The position numbers and the translations under genes are program-made. Source: Rhinopomastus cyanomelas (lineage: Eukaryota; Chordata; Aves; Bucerotiformes; Rhinopomastidae). Taken from it: a stretch of 64,000 bases of DNA. Shown one piece after another: positions 13,640 through 25,343 of the stretch; the first letter of the stretch is position 1, and every line of letters begins with the position of its first letter. The notes below the pieces were generated by a model. It was not told where the DNA came from, made no database searches, and was given only the letters and a program-made list of their open reading frames with translations. The stretch lies in assembly GCA_013400115.1 (NCBI GenBank), contig VXBP01008204.1:2621804-2685803 (forward strand), in the 5' to 3' direction.

Positions 13640-13800
13640 ATTACACCCTGCCTAATGCGTCGTTAGGGAGAGGCAATTAAATACCAACCCAACGAGTACT
13701 GCGGCCAACGTGACTGGGGAGAAACAGCTGCAATCTGCATGGCAGCTGGGAGACGGGTGGAAAATATTAACCTTTTTATTTATGTCTTTGCTCCAACATC
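13640..13800. other. Candidate conserved noncoding element
   Basis: A compact AT-richer block sits within GC-richer flanks. It has several transcription-factor-like cores: GGCAATTAAATAC, AAATATTAACC, TTTATTTATG and CAGCTG. It is not a repeat I know and has no coding frame. This is pattern inference without any alignment. Confidence 0.2.
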
Positions 13801-16800
13801 CATCGTCTCTGGAGGCCTGGCGAGGTGAAACCCACGCAGGGCAGGGTTTGGTAGGCAGCAGGCAGGGGTGATGCTCAGATCCAGTGAGTTTTCACTGGCT
13901 TGGCTTCAGCACAAACAGCCAGTGATGCCCATCCTGTGCAACACTGGGCCAGCTCACTCGTGGCCATGGGACTCTGCTCTCACCCTGCAGCCTTCACCTC
14001 TGCCCTTCTCCAGCTGCTTTCCAGACGCTGCAGCTATGTGGGCTGTTCTGGCTGGCAGCAGCACTGGGTGACCATGTCCTGTATATCCTCAGTAGCATTT
14101 AGTGCTTCAGCCCTGCTGCCCATCCCATCATCCTTGGTTTTCTGTGGCATCTTCTTCAGCACCCATGTGCCTGAGATCTTGACATCGAGCTTGTGCCAGT
14201 GCCATCCCACCAACAACCTCCTGCACTGTCCCCAGGCAAGAGTGCTCACCCTGTCCTGTGCATGTGTGTCATGACACACAGCACTTTCACATCTCTGTCC
14301 CTCAGCATCCAACACTGAATCACCCCAAGTGTCTTGAAGACAGCAGTCAAAGGAAAGGATTAAAAGCGCAATGAACCGGTCAAACTGTTGTTTTCCTTGC
14401 CAGCCAAGGATTTTTCCAGGCCAGGCAATGCAAGAGATCAAATCCCTCCTTCAGCCGCGTCTCTGACAGCCATGCAACGTGATGTTCATGGAACCAGCGG
14501 AGCTGGGACCTGCACAGGGAACTTGGGATCAGAAACAGCAGGTTCTGCTGTGACACAGCTGGCATAAGACACTGGGATCTCAGCTGACTGGTAAGAAATC
14601 AGAAGCCATCCATGTATGGTGTCTGTGGGCAGCAAACGGGGAGCTGAGATGGTGTGATTGGTGTGACTGTGGTGCCCGTGCAACAATGAGCCAAGGAGCA
14701 AAGGCAGAGAGGATGCAAAGCAGGATCAACCTGGGCAGATGCATGATCCGTCTCAGAGTGAGAGGAGACAGGGGAAGATGAGAAGGAAGCTGTAGGGAAA
14801 TACTCGGGAGAGAGAACAGCTTTTAAACCACAGATAACACTGGCACATGAACAAATGGGTATTAACTGATGGGGGCTGCCAGGAGGCTGGGAAATTTGTG
14901 AAGGGGATTATCTGACGCGGCTGCTCAGAATAGTTGGAGTAAATGACCCAGCAGATCCCCTTTGATTTCTCCCTCCCCTTACAACACCAGGTGCTCTGAG
15001 TAGCAGCAAAGCCAGTCTATCTGTATTTAGATATTAGGATGTCAGGCAACTAGAGATGAGCAAAACTGCATCCACATGCAGCTGTACTTTTTCTATTCTT
15101 GGGATGCGCCAGGAAACTCTCCTACATCATCTCTTGGCCTCAAAACCTGCCTGCCTGTGGCCCACAGAGGTACAGCAAGTTACGCCACAGTGCACGGAGG
15201 TGTTGGAGTGGGATGCCAGTGAGAAATGAAGGAAATAATTAGGCAACCATAATTACACTGCGAGACTCACGGGTTCTCTCTCAATGCGTCGCTCCCACAC
15301 TGATCCCGCAGAGCTGGTGACATCTCCTTCTGGAACAGAGCTCCTCCCAGGAAGCACTGTCACCTCTGAGCCACGTGTTCCCTTGTCCAGATGGTCTCTG
15401 ACATTGCTGGCACTAGGGACTGCTTTCCCCTGCCTGCTGTGGCATGGCAGTGGGGCCAAGAGCAGCATCCTTGTGCCCCTCTGCCCTCCAAACCACCCTA
15501 GCAGTTTGTGCTCATCAGGCTCCTGCAGTCTTTCCCTGGGAACAGACCCCCTTCTCCTGGCAGCAGGCAGCAGTGATATCAGGTCTGGGCATGACCCTTG
15601 CACAACAACATTTTTGCTAAAATTTGTTAATTTAAAAAAAAAAAACCACCAACCCTTTATCCAGGCTTTCATTCACAATAATCAGGGAGCCCCTGTGAAG
15701 GTCATTTTTCACAATTATTTTGGTTTTACCATCCCTAGAGTCAAGTACTGGCTGTGCCCTGACAAATTTCCCCACCTTAACACCAGCCCAAGCTATTGCA
15801 AAGTCCAGTTCAGCCACACAGTCTGAGGGAACCAGTCTGGCTGTGCAGATGCTGGGATCCTCTCCTTGTACAGAACATTAAGTAGATCCAAGGTCTGAAG
15901 GCTTTGGCAAAGCAGAAATAAGGTTTTCTGAAGGGATAGCCCTGTGGAGGGTGAAACCGAGCCCACATCCCTCTGAACCCCACGGCATTGTTTCGGAACC
16001 TTCGTCATCTTGTGGGAAAATACCTGGAAATCTCCCAGGACCTTTCATGTAAAGTCACTGCCTTTTGCATCCTCTAGGCTTCAATTTTGCTGAGACACGA
16101 GGCACAGGGAGGAGAAGGAGAAAGAGGAGGCACCTGAGTGGCTAAAATCTGTGCGTGGTCCCAGCGACACATGGCTTTGCAGCCATCAGCATCTCGGGAA
16201 GCCCATCCTGAGCACCAGCATGGGTGAAAACACAGGGGGATTCAGGAGGTTTTCTACAAAGAAATCAATTAAAGGGCCAAGTGGGAGGAGGGACATAAGG
16301 TATTCAAAAGTGAGAAGAGACTGAAACTACCTTCGGTGGAGACCTGTGTGTCCCTCTTCCCATGTTTTTCCCCCAGCACCTCCTTCAGGGCTTGTCCTAA
16401 TGGCCCCTCAGCCCTAGACCAGAAAGCACAAACCTCACTGACGTGTGAGGTACCAAGTTTAACGTAAAAGCCCAGAGCTAGAGGAGCGTGCCACATTGCA
16501 CACTGTAAATATTACAAGTTCTGCTTGGAGCAAAAATCCTCTTTCCCCCCCAGCCCAGACTCCAGAAGCAGCGGGTGTGCTCCTAGAAGTGGTGTAAAGT
16601 TTTCAGTTCAGCAGACTGAGAACTAGATCCTCGACCTGGCCCATTTCACCAGGGACATGCTCTTGGGCCTTTTGCCACATCCATCCTCCCACCCACCTCA
16701 GCAGATCCCATCCGCCCCTTATGGAGCTACCCAGATCCGCCAGGAATATTTAGCATGAATCCACCCACCAAGGGATGTTCTTTTTTCTGCTGGCACGGCA

Positions 16801-19800
16801 CAATTTGAGACCATATGTGTGCTTTCCCTTAAGGGTGGGCAAAAAAACCCACTATTATTTTTATATCCTAACTGCACAGAAACTACAAACGGCAAAGAAC
16901 TGGTGAGAGCTGAGAAGAGCTTGCTCCAGCTCAGAGCCTCCAAGACAGAAAACTTACAATTGCAAAGATGGAGAGCAGGGAGGGCAATTTGGAGTCTGGG
17001 GATGGAGTTACTGTAAAAGGAAAGATCACAGCTCAGGTTTGCTCAGTGGATGTTAGAGGACTTGTAAGGAGGGGTTTCTTAGGAAACGAGGTACCTGAGG
17101 TACCTGAAAGATGAAACTGTAAATAGCAGCATAAATGGATCTGAGATAAACAGTAGAGCTGGCCAAGACAAGAGCAGACAAGAGGGAACATCAAAACGAT
17201 TTCTAGCTTAGTTATTTCTAGCACACACAAAAACACCCCAACTGATGCACCTACAGTGCTTCCTCAAGGCCCAACAAAGAGCTGCCTGGACTGCTCATGA
17301 GCCGAAGGAGCAGCATCACACGTGAGGGCTCCTGGAGCAGGCACCTGCAGAATTGTAAAGTGCCACTCTCCTGGGTCACCTTCAAGGCATTCTCATCTCT
17401 TGGATCATTTAGGGAGCAACTGGGGAAGGCCATTGTAATGATGACTTCATACCAGAAGGCTGGGTGCACCCCTTGCTCTGGTTCTGACCATCTCTAAAGG
17501 AGGGACACAACCCCTGGCTGCAAACACCTACCTATTAGACCACAGGAGGACACATGGCCCTGCTGCAAATCCCCATCTGGTGTCACACCCTGGGACCGGG
17601 GATAACAGGCAGCAGGAGCAGGTGTAGGCACACAGAGCGCTGTGAGGCGTAGTTTAACATTGCCCACCAGCACTGCTGGAATAACTATCTTGGTCACAAC
17701 AACAGCTTCTTGGTCAGAACTGAGCTCATAACCTTCCGTGGTTCAACAATAAAGTCTTTAGGAATCACCCAGGAGCTGTCAGTGATCTGCTCCTCCTCCA
17801 AGGTACAGCCACTCCAGACCAGCTCTAGCTCATCACCACCACAACCATGTCCTTTAAAAGAAAAAAAAGAAAAGATGTAATAGCCCTCCAAACAATTTTT
17901 TAATACACTGCTATTGCTCTTGCACAGTGAGAAATGCCTGCCCTTGGCAGATGAGCAGCACAATTATTGCTTGGAAAACAGGTTCGTCCTTCCAAAAGGG
18001 CAGCAGCAGAGTTTTAAAGGCAGGTGAAAGAAAAGGGTTACAATGGACTTAGCTGGAAAGGAGAGAGAGCAGGTGCCTCTAGAAGCCTTTGTGAATGAAA
18101 CCCAGGGTTGTTTTGGCCTCCAACCTTTCAAACCCTCTCCAAACCCTTCCAGGTTCCCTTCTGTCCAGAGGCTGCCACTGGAATAAACGGAACAGGTGAC
18201 ACCTGTGATATGGGGAAACAGTGGCTGTGAGCGTGTGGTACCACCAGAACAACATCAAAACACCAAAACACCCCATCAGAGGGGACTCACCATTTGTGCT
18301 CAGAGCTGGGGCTGATTTCAGTGCTTGGCCCAGCAAGGGCACAGTGCTCACAAAATGCCCACCACAGAGCAGAGCAGGACACTCCCTCTCTAATCCGGGG
18401 CAACTCACACGCCGCTGGGCAACTCTACACCTAACTCCACACCTCGCTGTGTGGTAGAGCACTGCGAAACAAAAGCATTGCAGCAATCCTGGCTCCAGTC
18501 TGGCCCAGTTCCAAAAGGATGGGCTGGATATTTTTCCTACTTCCACAAGTGTGAATTTGGCAGCAGCACTGTGGACGCCTGACTTCCGTATCCACAGGCT
18601 GTTCTCCCCTCACCATGCCACACCATACTGAGGGCAGCATGTGGCCACAGGCTGCAGCTGAAAGGTTCAGGGATCTCCCACATGGTGAGCAATGCTTGGG
18701 CAGTGTGCCTGGGCAGTGGTGGCCACGTTGACTGCGTGGGCAGCAGCGGCTGTGCCAGTGGCTCACCACAGCTCACCCCATCTCCTGTTCCCACGGACCT
18801 GTGGAGCTGCACGCTGTCTCTCCACTTTTGTCCAAGAAGCAGCTTCACCATCATCATTCAGAGAAAAACTTGATGAAGACTTGAGGGTGAGCCCAAAAGG
18901 TAAACAAAGTAAAAGAGAAGGCAAATAAAGGGCACGTGCCATACAGACTAGATTCAGAAGGCTGCCGTGGGTGCTGGACCATGGTTGCTGGATGTGTGGA
19001 GTGGTGACACTGCAAAAGCTCCTCTGTGTTTATCCTCCTTGTGTGTTACCTCTCTGATCTGCCCACATGCTTTCCCTGACCTACTTCTTTTTTTTGCAAT
19101 GTACCCCCCAGTTCATATCCCCTAGAAACCCCATTTCTCCTCCCCTGTTCCCTTGAAAATGCTGCCCTGGGACAATCCCCTTGGAAATGTCTTAACCCTC
19201 TTCTGTCCCAGGAGTGGACAGGACAGCAGGTGTTCCTGCACCTTTCAGCGTCACCAACGGGGGAAAGCCTCAGCTATCTCTGAGTATTGCAGACCTCTTG
19301 GGACAAGAACATCCCCACAGGAGGTGTCCAGGCACAGCCTCTGACACTTCACCAAGGACCCAGCTGTGCATGGGCTGCCAGGATTCAGATGGGAGCTGTG
19401 ATTTGGGGCTACTGCCACAATGCAGGACAGCCATGAGGACAGCAGTGTCCTGCTGCTGGTGCCCAAAGATGGACAGCCAAAGGAAAAGTGTTAGAAGAAA
19501 CAGAGCCTAAAAGAGATGGGGCTTGGTCCCCTCCCAGACAGAAGCTCTGGGGCTGGTGGCTGAGGCTTAATCCACTGTGATTCTTGGGGACATGTTGTAG
19601 CCTGGCCAGCCACAGCAGAGCTCAAGTGCTTCCAGAGTGAGCTGTTTGGGGAGACATAATTCAGATCACTTTTCTCAGTGAAAGCAACTTTAAAGAAAAA
19701 TAATTTCTTAGAATTAAGCGAGAAAGGAAGGGAATAAAAATTAAGATCATTTTGGTTTTGAACCCTGGGGATGACACACTGGGAAAAGCTGTACCCGTTA

Positions 19801-22171
19801 CGGATGGCTGAATCAGCACCGATTTGTACAAAGCATCCAATAAATCCCAGGAGAAGGGTTGTGCAGGTGTATAAGGAGGACCAAGAAATGCAGTAGGTAG
19901 CAAAGGTGCTGTTCTTAGGCACAAAGTGAACTCCTGATGACAACATGCATTCTCACCTTCTGAGAGAGGGGCTGAGATTTTCAAATCCTGTGGTTTAAAT
20001 CCTGGTGCTGGGTGCCTCTGCTGCCTTTGATCTATTTTCAGTGATGACTGGTCATACTCTCAGCTAAGGCCAAAGAAAGCTTTGCCCCATCGGTGAGGCG
20101 GCAGAAGGACCCCCTCAGTGCTGCACCGAGCTGGACCACTGCGTGCGCCCAGCTTTCTGGCAGAGTAGAGCACAGTCACATCTCTGGCTCCGTGAAAGCG
20201 CAGTTAGAAAGCCATGGATTCTGCCTGACATTTTAACAGGAGTGTTTGCACACTTGTAAAAGGGGAATTACATCTTATCTCAGCTAGTTAGTGGAGTCAG
20301 TAAAAGTGAATGACACTTTGAGTCCTTCTCCTGTTGGATGGACTTCATGGCTCTGCCTGGCTCTCTCTGTCCCTAGGTCTGGTCAGCCCCTGCTCTTCCA
20401 GCTGAAATCCTGCTCTTGCTGAGGGACACAGATCTCACTTCTGCCTTCCCTACTCTTCTCCAGCTCTATCTAGTAGAGGCTTTGTGTCTGACTCCACACT
20501 GCTTAAGTTTCCCAGGAATTCCCATCTCCAGGCACTGCCTGTTGATGCTACTCAGTCCACCAACCCATTTTGGGTCGTGGTAGGGACACTCTGACAAATG
20601 TGGTGACAGGACAACTCATGGCAGCAACAGCCTGGGTGGAACAAGCTGGCCACGTGGTGCCACTGGCACAGAGGTGCCACCTGGTCATGGGAGAGGCTGC
20701 GCTGAGCTGCTGGGAGAGCTGGCCTGGCTCCTGCATGTGTCCTGGGAAGGCCATGTTATCAACAAAATACTGCAGCCATACTTCCCAAAAATAGCCCCTG
20801 CAACTGGGGGCCAGAGGGACTTCACTGCATGTGCTGCCATCTGGGGCATTGTCCCCTCGTCGATGATTCAGGTCCCCGTGATGCCACAGGCTCCAGGTAC
20901 TCATTAAGACTAATAAGGCATCTTTTAAACACCACCGCGACCTCTCTTTCCTCCTTAACTCCAGCCACTGCTAGCCCCTTAGACACCCGGGAAGGTCTCC
21001 AGGGCCCCACAGTAACCGGGCACTGACAGCTCCCCACGCCCTAGCACATCTCTGGGGCGATGCTTCACCCCGGCCACTCCCGCAGGGCTCTTCAGTGCAC
21101 CCAGACCAACCCAACCGGCCGGGCGGGAGCGGGGTTTTGTGCTGCCGGCACAGCATCGTGGCTCGGGCGTTGCCGCCATGGAGGGAAGCAGACCCGGGAG
21201 GGTGTTAGAGGGCACCTGACACCATCCTCGTGCCAGTGGGATCCCCTCCTGCTGCCCCCTCAAAACTCAACCTGAGATCACAGCCAGCTCTCTGTGACCA
21301 GTTCGGTCACGCACTCTCTCCCCAGGAGGCGGTAATTCACCTGCCCGGCTGCAAAACAAGGGGGAAATAAGGGCATGGCCCCACTGTGCCCAGCCCTGCC
21401 CCTGCATCTGCAGGGATGGATGGACGCGGGCTATGGGGAAGCGGGTGCGGCCCCTGCTGCTCCCTAGGTTTGGAGAAAAAAAAAGTATTAATGGCTTTTG
21501 AACCCCACAAAGGGCTTTCTGGGGTTTGCTCAGGAAAGGAGGAGTCACTTGGTGCTAGAACACGGTGCTCGGTGTCGGGGGGTCCGTCTGAGTCAGGGGC
21601 TGCGCCTGCAGCACCTGCCCAATCGCCCGGGCTGAGCGCAGCAGAAGCTCCCGTCCACCTGTCGTCGCTGGGCAGGGAAGGACCCTCGAGCGCAGACGGG
21701 AGGTGACACGAGGTGACTAGAGGCCCGGGGCCCAGCTGCGCCGCTGTGTCTTGGGTGCGGGTGCAGCCACCGGCAGCGGGACACCACCGCCCGCGCACCA
21801 CCTCCCTCGTTCCTCGGTGTTCGTCTGCCGCTGCGGGGGAGAAGATTCAAGACATCCCGAGGGGTCAACCTGCCTGTCTCCTCCACCCCAGGCCAATCCC
21901 GTCCCAGCCCTGCCGGCCGCTTAACCCCCCCTGCTCAGACCCGCGTCCCCCGCCCCGCCTCGAAGCCGCCAGCGCTCGCCCTCCGCAGGCGCGGCCGGTC
22001 CGGGCCGCCCCGCTGGGGCGCGGGGGGGGCGGGACGGCGGCGGGGCCCGTGGGGTGACGGAGCGCCGGGGCGGGCTGCAGCACTAGGACCGCGGCCGCCG
22101 CCGGGCTCGCCGGCAGAGGGACGGACGGGCGGGCGTTCACGTAGCGCCGCGCGAAGAGGCGGCGGCGGGGC

Positions 22172-22358
22172 ATGGGGAAGCGTGGGCGGCCGCGGAGGGA
22201 ACCGCGGGACGCTGAGGGGGCGGCCGGTTGGTCCCGGTGCCCCCTCGGGGACATCTGCAACACGGGCCCCGCAGCGGGCATGGACACGTTTCTGTACAAC
22301 GTGCAGGTGCTGCTGGAGGCCGCCAGTTACCTGGAGCGGATCGAGAAGGAGAATAAAA
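22172..22358 (+). CDS. MXI1: MXI1-like exon 1A (long-isoform first coding exon)
   Basis: This exon encodes 62 full codons plus one base, from the ATG at 22172 to the donor AAAA|GTAAGT. Residues 2-9 (GKRGRPRR) match the start of the known alternative MXI1 isoform (Mxi1-0 / SR-alpha) and include an RGRP core like an AT-hook. Residues 22-31 (RCPLGDICNT) align with another block of that isoform. Residues 38-62 form the SIN3-interaction helix; NVQVLLEAASYLERIEKEN keeps the LL-x-AA-x-YL pattern that packs against the SIN3 PAH2 domain. The proline/alanine-rich stretch in the mammalian isoform is largely missing, leaving a shorter N-terminus. The split codon A|AA gives lysine when joined to exon 2, producing ENKKCEHGYAS, as in the mammalian isoform. 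The next in-frame ATG lies at codon 37, just before the helix, and could be a secondary start. Confidence 0.85.
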
Positions 22359-23067
22359 GTAAGTGCGGGCCGTGCGTGTGCGAGACCGGCGCGGGGAGCG
22401 GAGAACGGGGGCAATAATAGCCCAAACTTTCAGTGCTGTAGGGCCGGGGCAGAGTGACAAAGGGCACCGGACCGGCGACACGCGTGGGACAGCCTCCGGT
22501 CCCGTCGAAAGTTTTGGATGAAACGGGACATTGTGGGATGAGGGGACATCTCCGCTTCTCGGCGAAGAGGGTCGTGAGAGTGACGGGCTCTGCGCGGAGC
22601 CGGTGCCGGAACGGGATCGGCGGGGGAGGAGGCGGTGACACGTCCCCGCTCCCCCCGCCGGGGCATGGGCAGAGTCACGTAGGCAAGCGGCAGCGCTCGC
22701 CAGGTAGCCGACGGGGCGAGGAGGGCAGGGCCGAGCAAGGCAGGGCGAGCGCCCGGTGCGGAGCGGCGGCGGCCAGCGGGGCCGCCTGACCTCCTACTCC
22801 GCGGGCGCGGAGGAAGAGCGGAGCGCGCGCGCACGGCTCCCCTCGCGCAGAGCGGAGCCCTGGGCGGGGCGCGGGCCGCGAACAGCTCCGTGGGCACGAC
22901 GCGCCGGGAACAAAGGGGCCGCGGAGCCTCCGCGGCAGTGCGCGCCCGCGGAGCCCCCGCGCGAAGCGGACACCCGCGGCGCTGCGCCCGCCAGCGCCCC
23001 GCCCCCGCGGCCACATGGTTCGCACATGGAGGCAGCGCGCTCCGCTCATTTGCTGCGGCGCTCGGGT

Positions 23068-23128
23068 GGGCGGGGCTGTGTGTCTCTCTCCGCCAATGCG
23101 CAGCGTCGGGGTCCCCCTTGTGACGTCA
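23068..23128. promoter_or_regulatory. GC box - CCAAT box - CRE cluster
   Basis: Three classic promoter elements lie within 61 bases. They are a GC box GGGCGGGGC (23068-23076), a CCAAT (23093-23097) and a perfect palindromic cAMP-response element TGACGTCA (23121-23128). The cluster is inside CpG island 1 but about 0.7 kb downstream of the exon 1A donor. It may therefore serve an extra start site or an antisense transcript rather than exon 1A. CREB/ATF binding is inferred from the consensus only. Confidence 0.55.
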
Positions 23129-23380
23129 CGCGTTGCCGAGCGGGACGCGGAGCGGGCGCGGAGCAGCGTTGGGGGGCCCGTGGGGGGCTGGAGCCCGGAG
23201 GGGGAGGGCAGCCCGAAAGCTCCGGGAACTGCTGGTCCCTCCAGTGTGTGAGTGCCCCATGGGGACAGCACCCGGAGCTGGGTCGAGGGCTGGCGCTTCG
23301 CCCTTGTTTTCATCGGGTTTCCCCGTTATTCTTTCTTTAAGTCTTTATTTTGATGTCTCTCAATTTCTCTTTATTCTTAA

Positions 23381-23458
23381 TTTTTTTTCTTTTGTTTTTT
23401 TCTCTCCCCCTCCTCCCAGTTTTCCTTCCCACCCTCCCCCCTTTTCTTCCTGCGCTTC
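23381..23458 (+). repeat. Polypyrimidine tract
   Basis: About 75 bases are almost entirely C and T, with only a few interrupting purines. They directly follow the CpG island. Such tracts can act as low-complexity spacers or adopt triplex structure. No function is evident from sequence. Confidence 0.7.
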
Positions 23459-24056
23459 ATGGAGCGTGTGCTGCGTTTTCTTTCCCGTTTAACTTTACAA
23501 AGGGATCCGCGAGTCTCTGACCGCACGTCTCCATCCCGCTGTCCTCGGCCGTCACGCCAATGGCAGCTCTAGGTCCCACGCAGGAGACGGTATAGGGTGC
23601 CCTTGTTCTGCGGGGACAGCTGCGTGCACGCAGGCTGCCAGAGAAAGGGTTCGCGCTGCGGAGAGCCGCTCTGCTGCTGGAGCGGCCGCGGTGACGGTCC
23701 GACAGCCCTTGTGTTCCGCTCGCCCTGCACAAATGCCGGCTGCTTTGCTCTTTCCAGAAGTTACACTAATTTTGGGATGCGAGTATTTTTTATTTCCCTC
23801 ACGTGCTGATTTTCGTTTCGTAATGAATCTGCAGAGCCGTGCGGGTGTCTCAGGGACTGAGCTGCACCGCGGCCGGCGGCTGCGGGCTGGCAAATGACAG
23901 GAGTTACCAGCAGAGACCGGGTGTGCGTGTCAGAGCAGCAGCCGCGCTGCTTTAGGAATCAAGTGTGAGACCGATGGTTTGGGGTTGTTTTTTTACCTTT
24001 TAAGAGTGCTCCTGTCTTGAAGGAGAACTGTCAAAATCGTGGTGGTGGTGGTTTTT

Positions 24057-24073
24057 GGGATGGGGGGGTGGGG
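24057..24073 (+). other. Possible G-quadruplex run
   Basis: The sequence GGGATGGGGGGGTGGGG supplies four G-runs of at least three with short loops, which fits the usual quadruplex pattern. It follows a short GGT repeat (24040-24051). Confidence 0.4.
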
Positions 24074-24179
24074 ATAGAATTATTTTTGCCGTGGAGGTGG
24101 ATTGTATCTTTTACACACTCTAGTCACAAATGCAGCATTTAATGTGGTCCCTTGTTTGAAACTGGAAAACGAGCAGGAC

Positions 24180-24380
24180 GGGAGGAGATGGCATTTTCTA
24201 TTCCTAAATTTTGGCTAGATGCGTTTGCATGCAAACAGCTCCATTCCCAATCACTTGTTTTCAGTGGAGCTTCCAGTAATGATAACCATGCTCACAGTAC
24301 TGAAAACCCTCACCTTTATTAGGCGATTGTGCAAAACCTTTCAGTATTTTAATTTGCAATCAGGACGGTGTAGGTTGAAA
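24180..24380. promoter_or_regulatory. Candidate intronic enhancer with octamer-like palindrome
   Basis: The block contains a perfect 14-bp palindrome GTTTGCATGCAAAC (24223-24236) that embeds a POU-octamer-like ATGCAAA on each strand. AT-rich homeodomain-type cores follow (GTAATGATAACC, TATTTTAATTTGC). It is not a recognisable repeat. Enhancer function is inference. Confidence 0.3.
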
Positions 24381-25313
24381 AGTCCCATTTAACCAAGGGC
24401 TCAGCTATGGAACGTGCTGTTCAGAACGTGACCGTCATAAACCAGGCAGCTTTTACATGTTGCTCCCAAACAAAGAAGGATGCTGCTGGGATTGGAAAAC
24501 AATCTGCGACCATTACAGGCCCTATCTGAACTAAGGAATGGCTGCAGAAGTGTGAGGGTTATTTTCTAACGTGTGCACAGTCTTACTGGGAGGAGATCTG
24601 CATTCGGAGCTCAGGTTATTGCAGCAAGAGGATACTGTGCCCTTCCTTCTGCCAGCACAGGAGCGATTGCTCAGTGCCTCTGCCCCTCCCCGCTTGCTGG
24701 TGGCCTGGCAGAGATGTTGGTAATGGCTGGTCACTCCTCATTATTGTCTCTGACCTGGCAATTAGCAATCACAGAGGACATCAGCTCAAAAAAGTTTGGT
24801 GATGTAGTTTGTGACCAAACTTAGTAGCAGGCAGACTAGGTTTTTGCCTGCTTCCTGCAAGATGTCCAGGTCATTTGACCGCGGTGTCACCTAGGTCTCT
24901 AATGAGCTGTTTTGGTGTCACTCCCATCAGGAAGATGGTTGAGTCACAGCCCTGTTATGCTGGGTGCTGTACACGTAGGGGAATGACAGTGCCCTGCCCC
25001 AAGGAAACACGATCTTAAAAAAACAGAGGTGACAGGTAGATGTTTTTCTCCTTCTGACCAGGACAGGGACAGGGAGGAGTCTGGGTGAAGCACTAGGATG
25101 CTGTCTGGGATCAGAATCAGAGCTGTGTGGAAGTTGAGCCAAAGGTGGAATTTAAGGAAGAGCTCTTGTGGCTGGATGAGCTCAAGTGATTTTCCTAGTA
25201 GTTCTCTACATTTTCTGATACACCACACTCAAGTGTTGTTCATTCTTCCAAGCTTTTGGTGGCTGTGCCAGGTTGTTCACCTTTATAAAACATTCACTCA
25301 AGCAAGAGCAGAT

Positions 25314-25343
25314 GCTATTTGGTAGAGGGCTATTTGGTAGAGG
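25314..25343 (+). repeat. Perfect 15-bp tandem duplication
   Basis: The unit GCTATTTGGTAGAGG occurs twice head to tail with no mismatch. Its two identical units suggest a recent local slippage event inside the long-isoform intron. Confidence 0.9.

Larger units (their letters stand above)
3901..21699. other. Intergenic / upstream region
   Basis: About 18 kb with no exon I can support on either strand. The ORFs here, up to 180 codons, have no recognisable domains and heavily overlap one another in opposite frames. CR1 scraps lie at 5485-5527 and 12285-12436, and a candidate conserved block at 13640-13800. Poly-T of 13 bases occurs at 10685-10697, and a 10-bp unit containing GGTACCT is repeated twice near 17088-17107. 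The + strand is often C- and A-rich here, unlike the T- and G-rich introns to the right. Confidence 0.5.
21700..23280 (+). promoter_or_regulatory. MXI1: CpG island 1, promoter of the long MXI1-like transcript
   Basis: This stretch is very GC-rich and dense in undepleted CpG. It includes GC boxes just upstream of exon 1A (GGGGGGGCGGGACGG around 22022-22036 and CGGGGCGGGC around 22067-22076). I see no TATA box at a usual distance from the ATG, which is typical of dispersed CpG-island initiation. The island covers exon 1A and continues about 0.9 kb into the following intron, where a separate promoter-like cluster lies. The transcription start was not determined. Confidence 0.8.

Noticed and set aside
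15284..15826. 180-codon + strand ORF
   Set aside because: No recognisable motif; it runs through an A-homopolymer and overlaps a 139-codon minus-strand ORF. Likely chance.
22675..23340. Several 190-212-codon ORFs on both strands in CpG island 1
   Set aside because: Same GC-rich artefact: overlapping open frames on both strands with Arg/Ala/Pro-rich composition and no domain.
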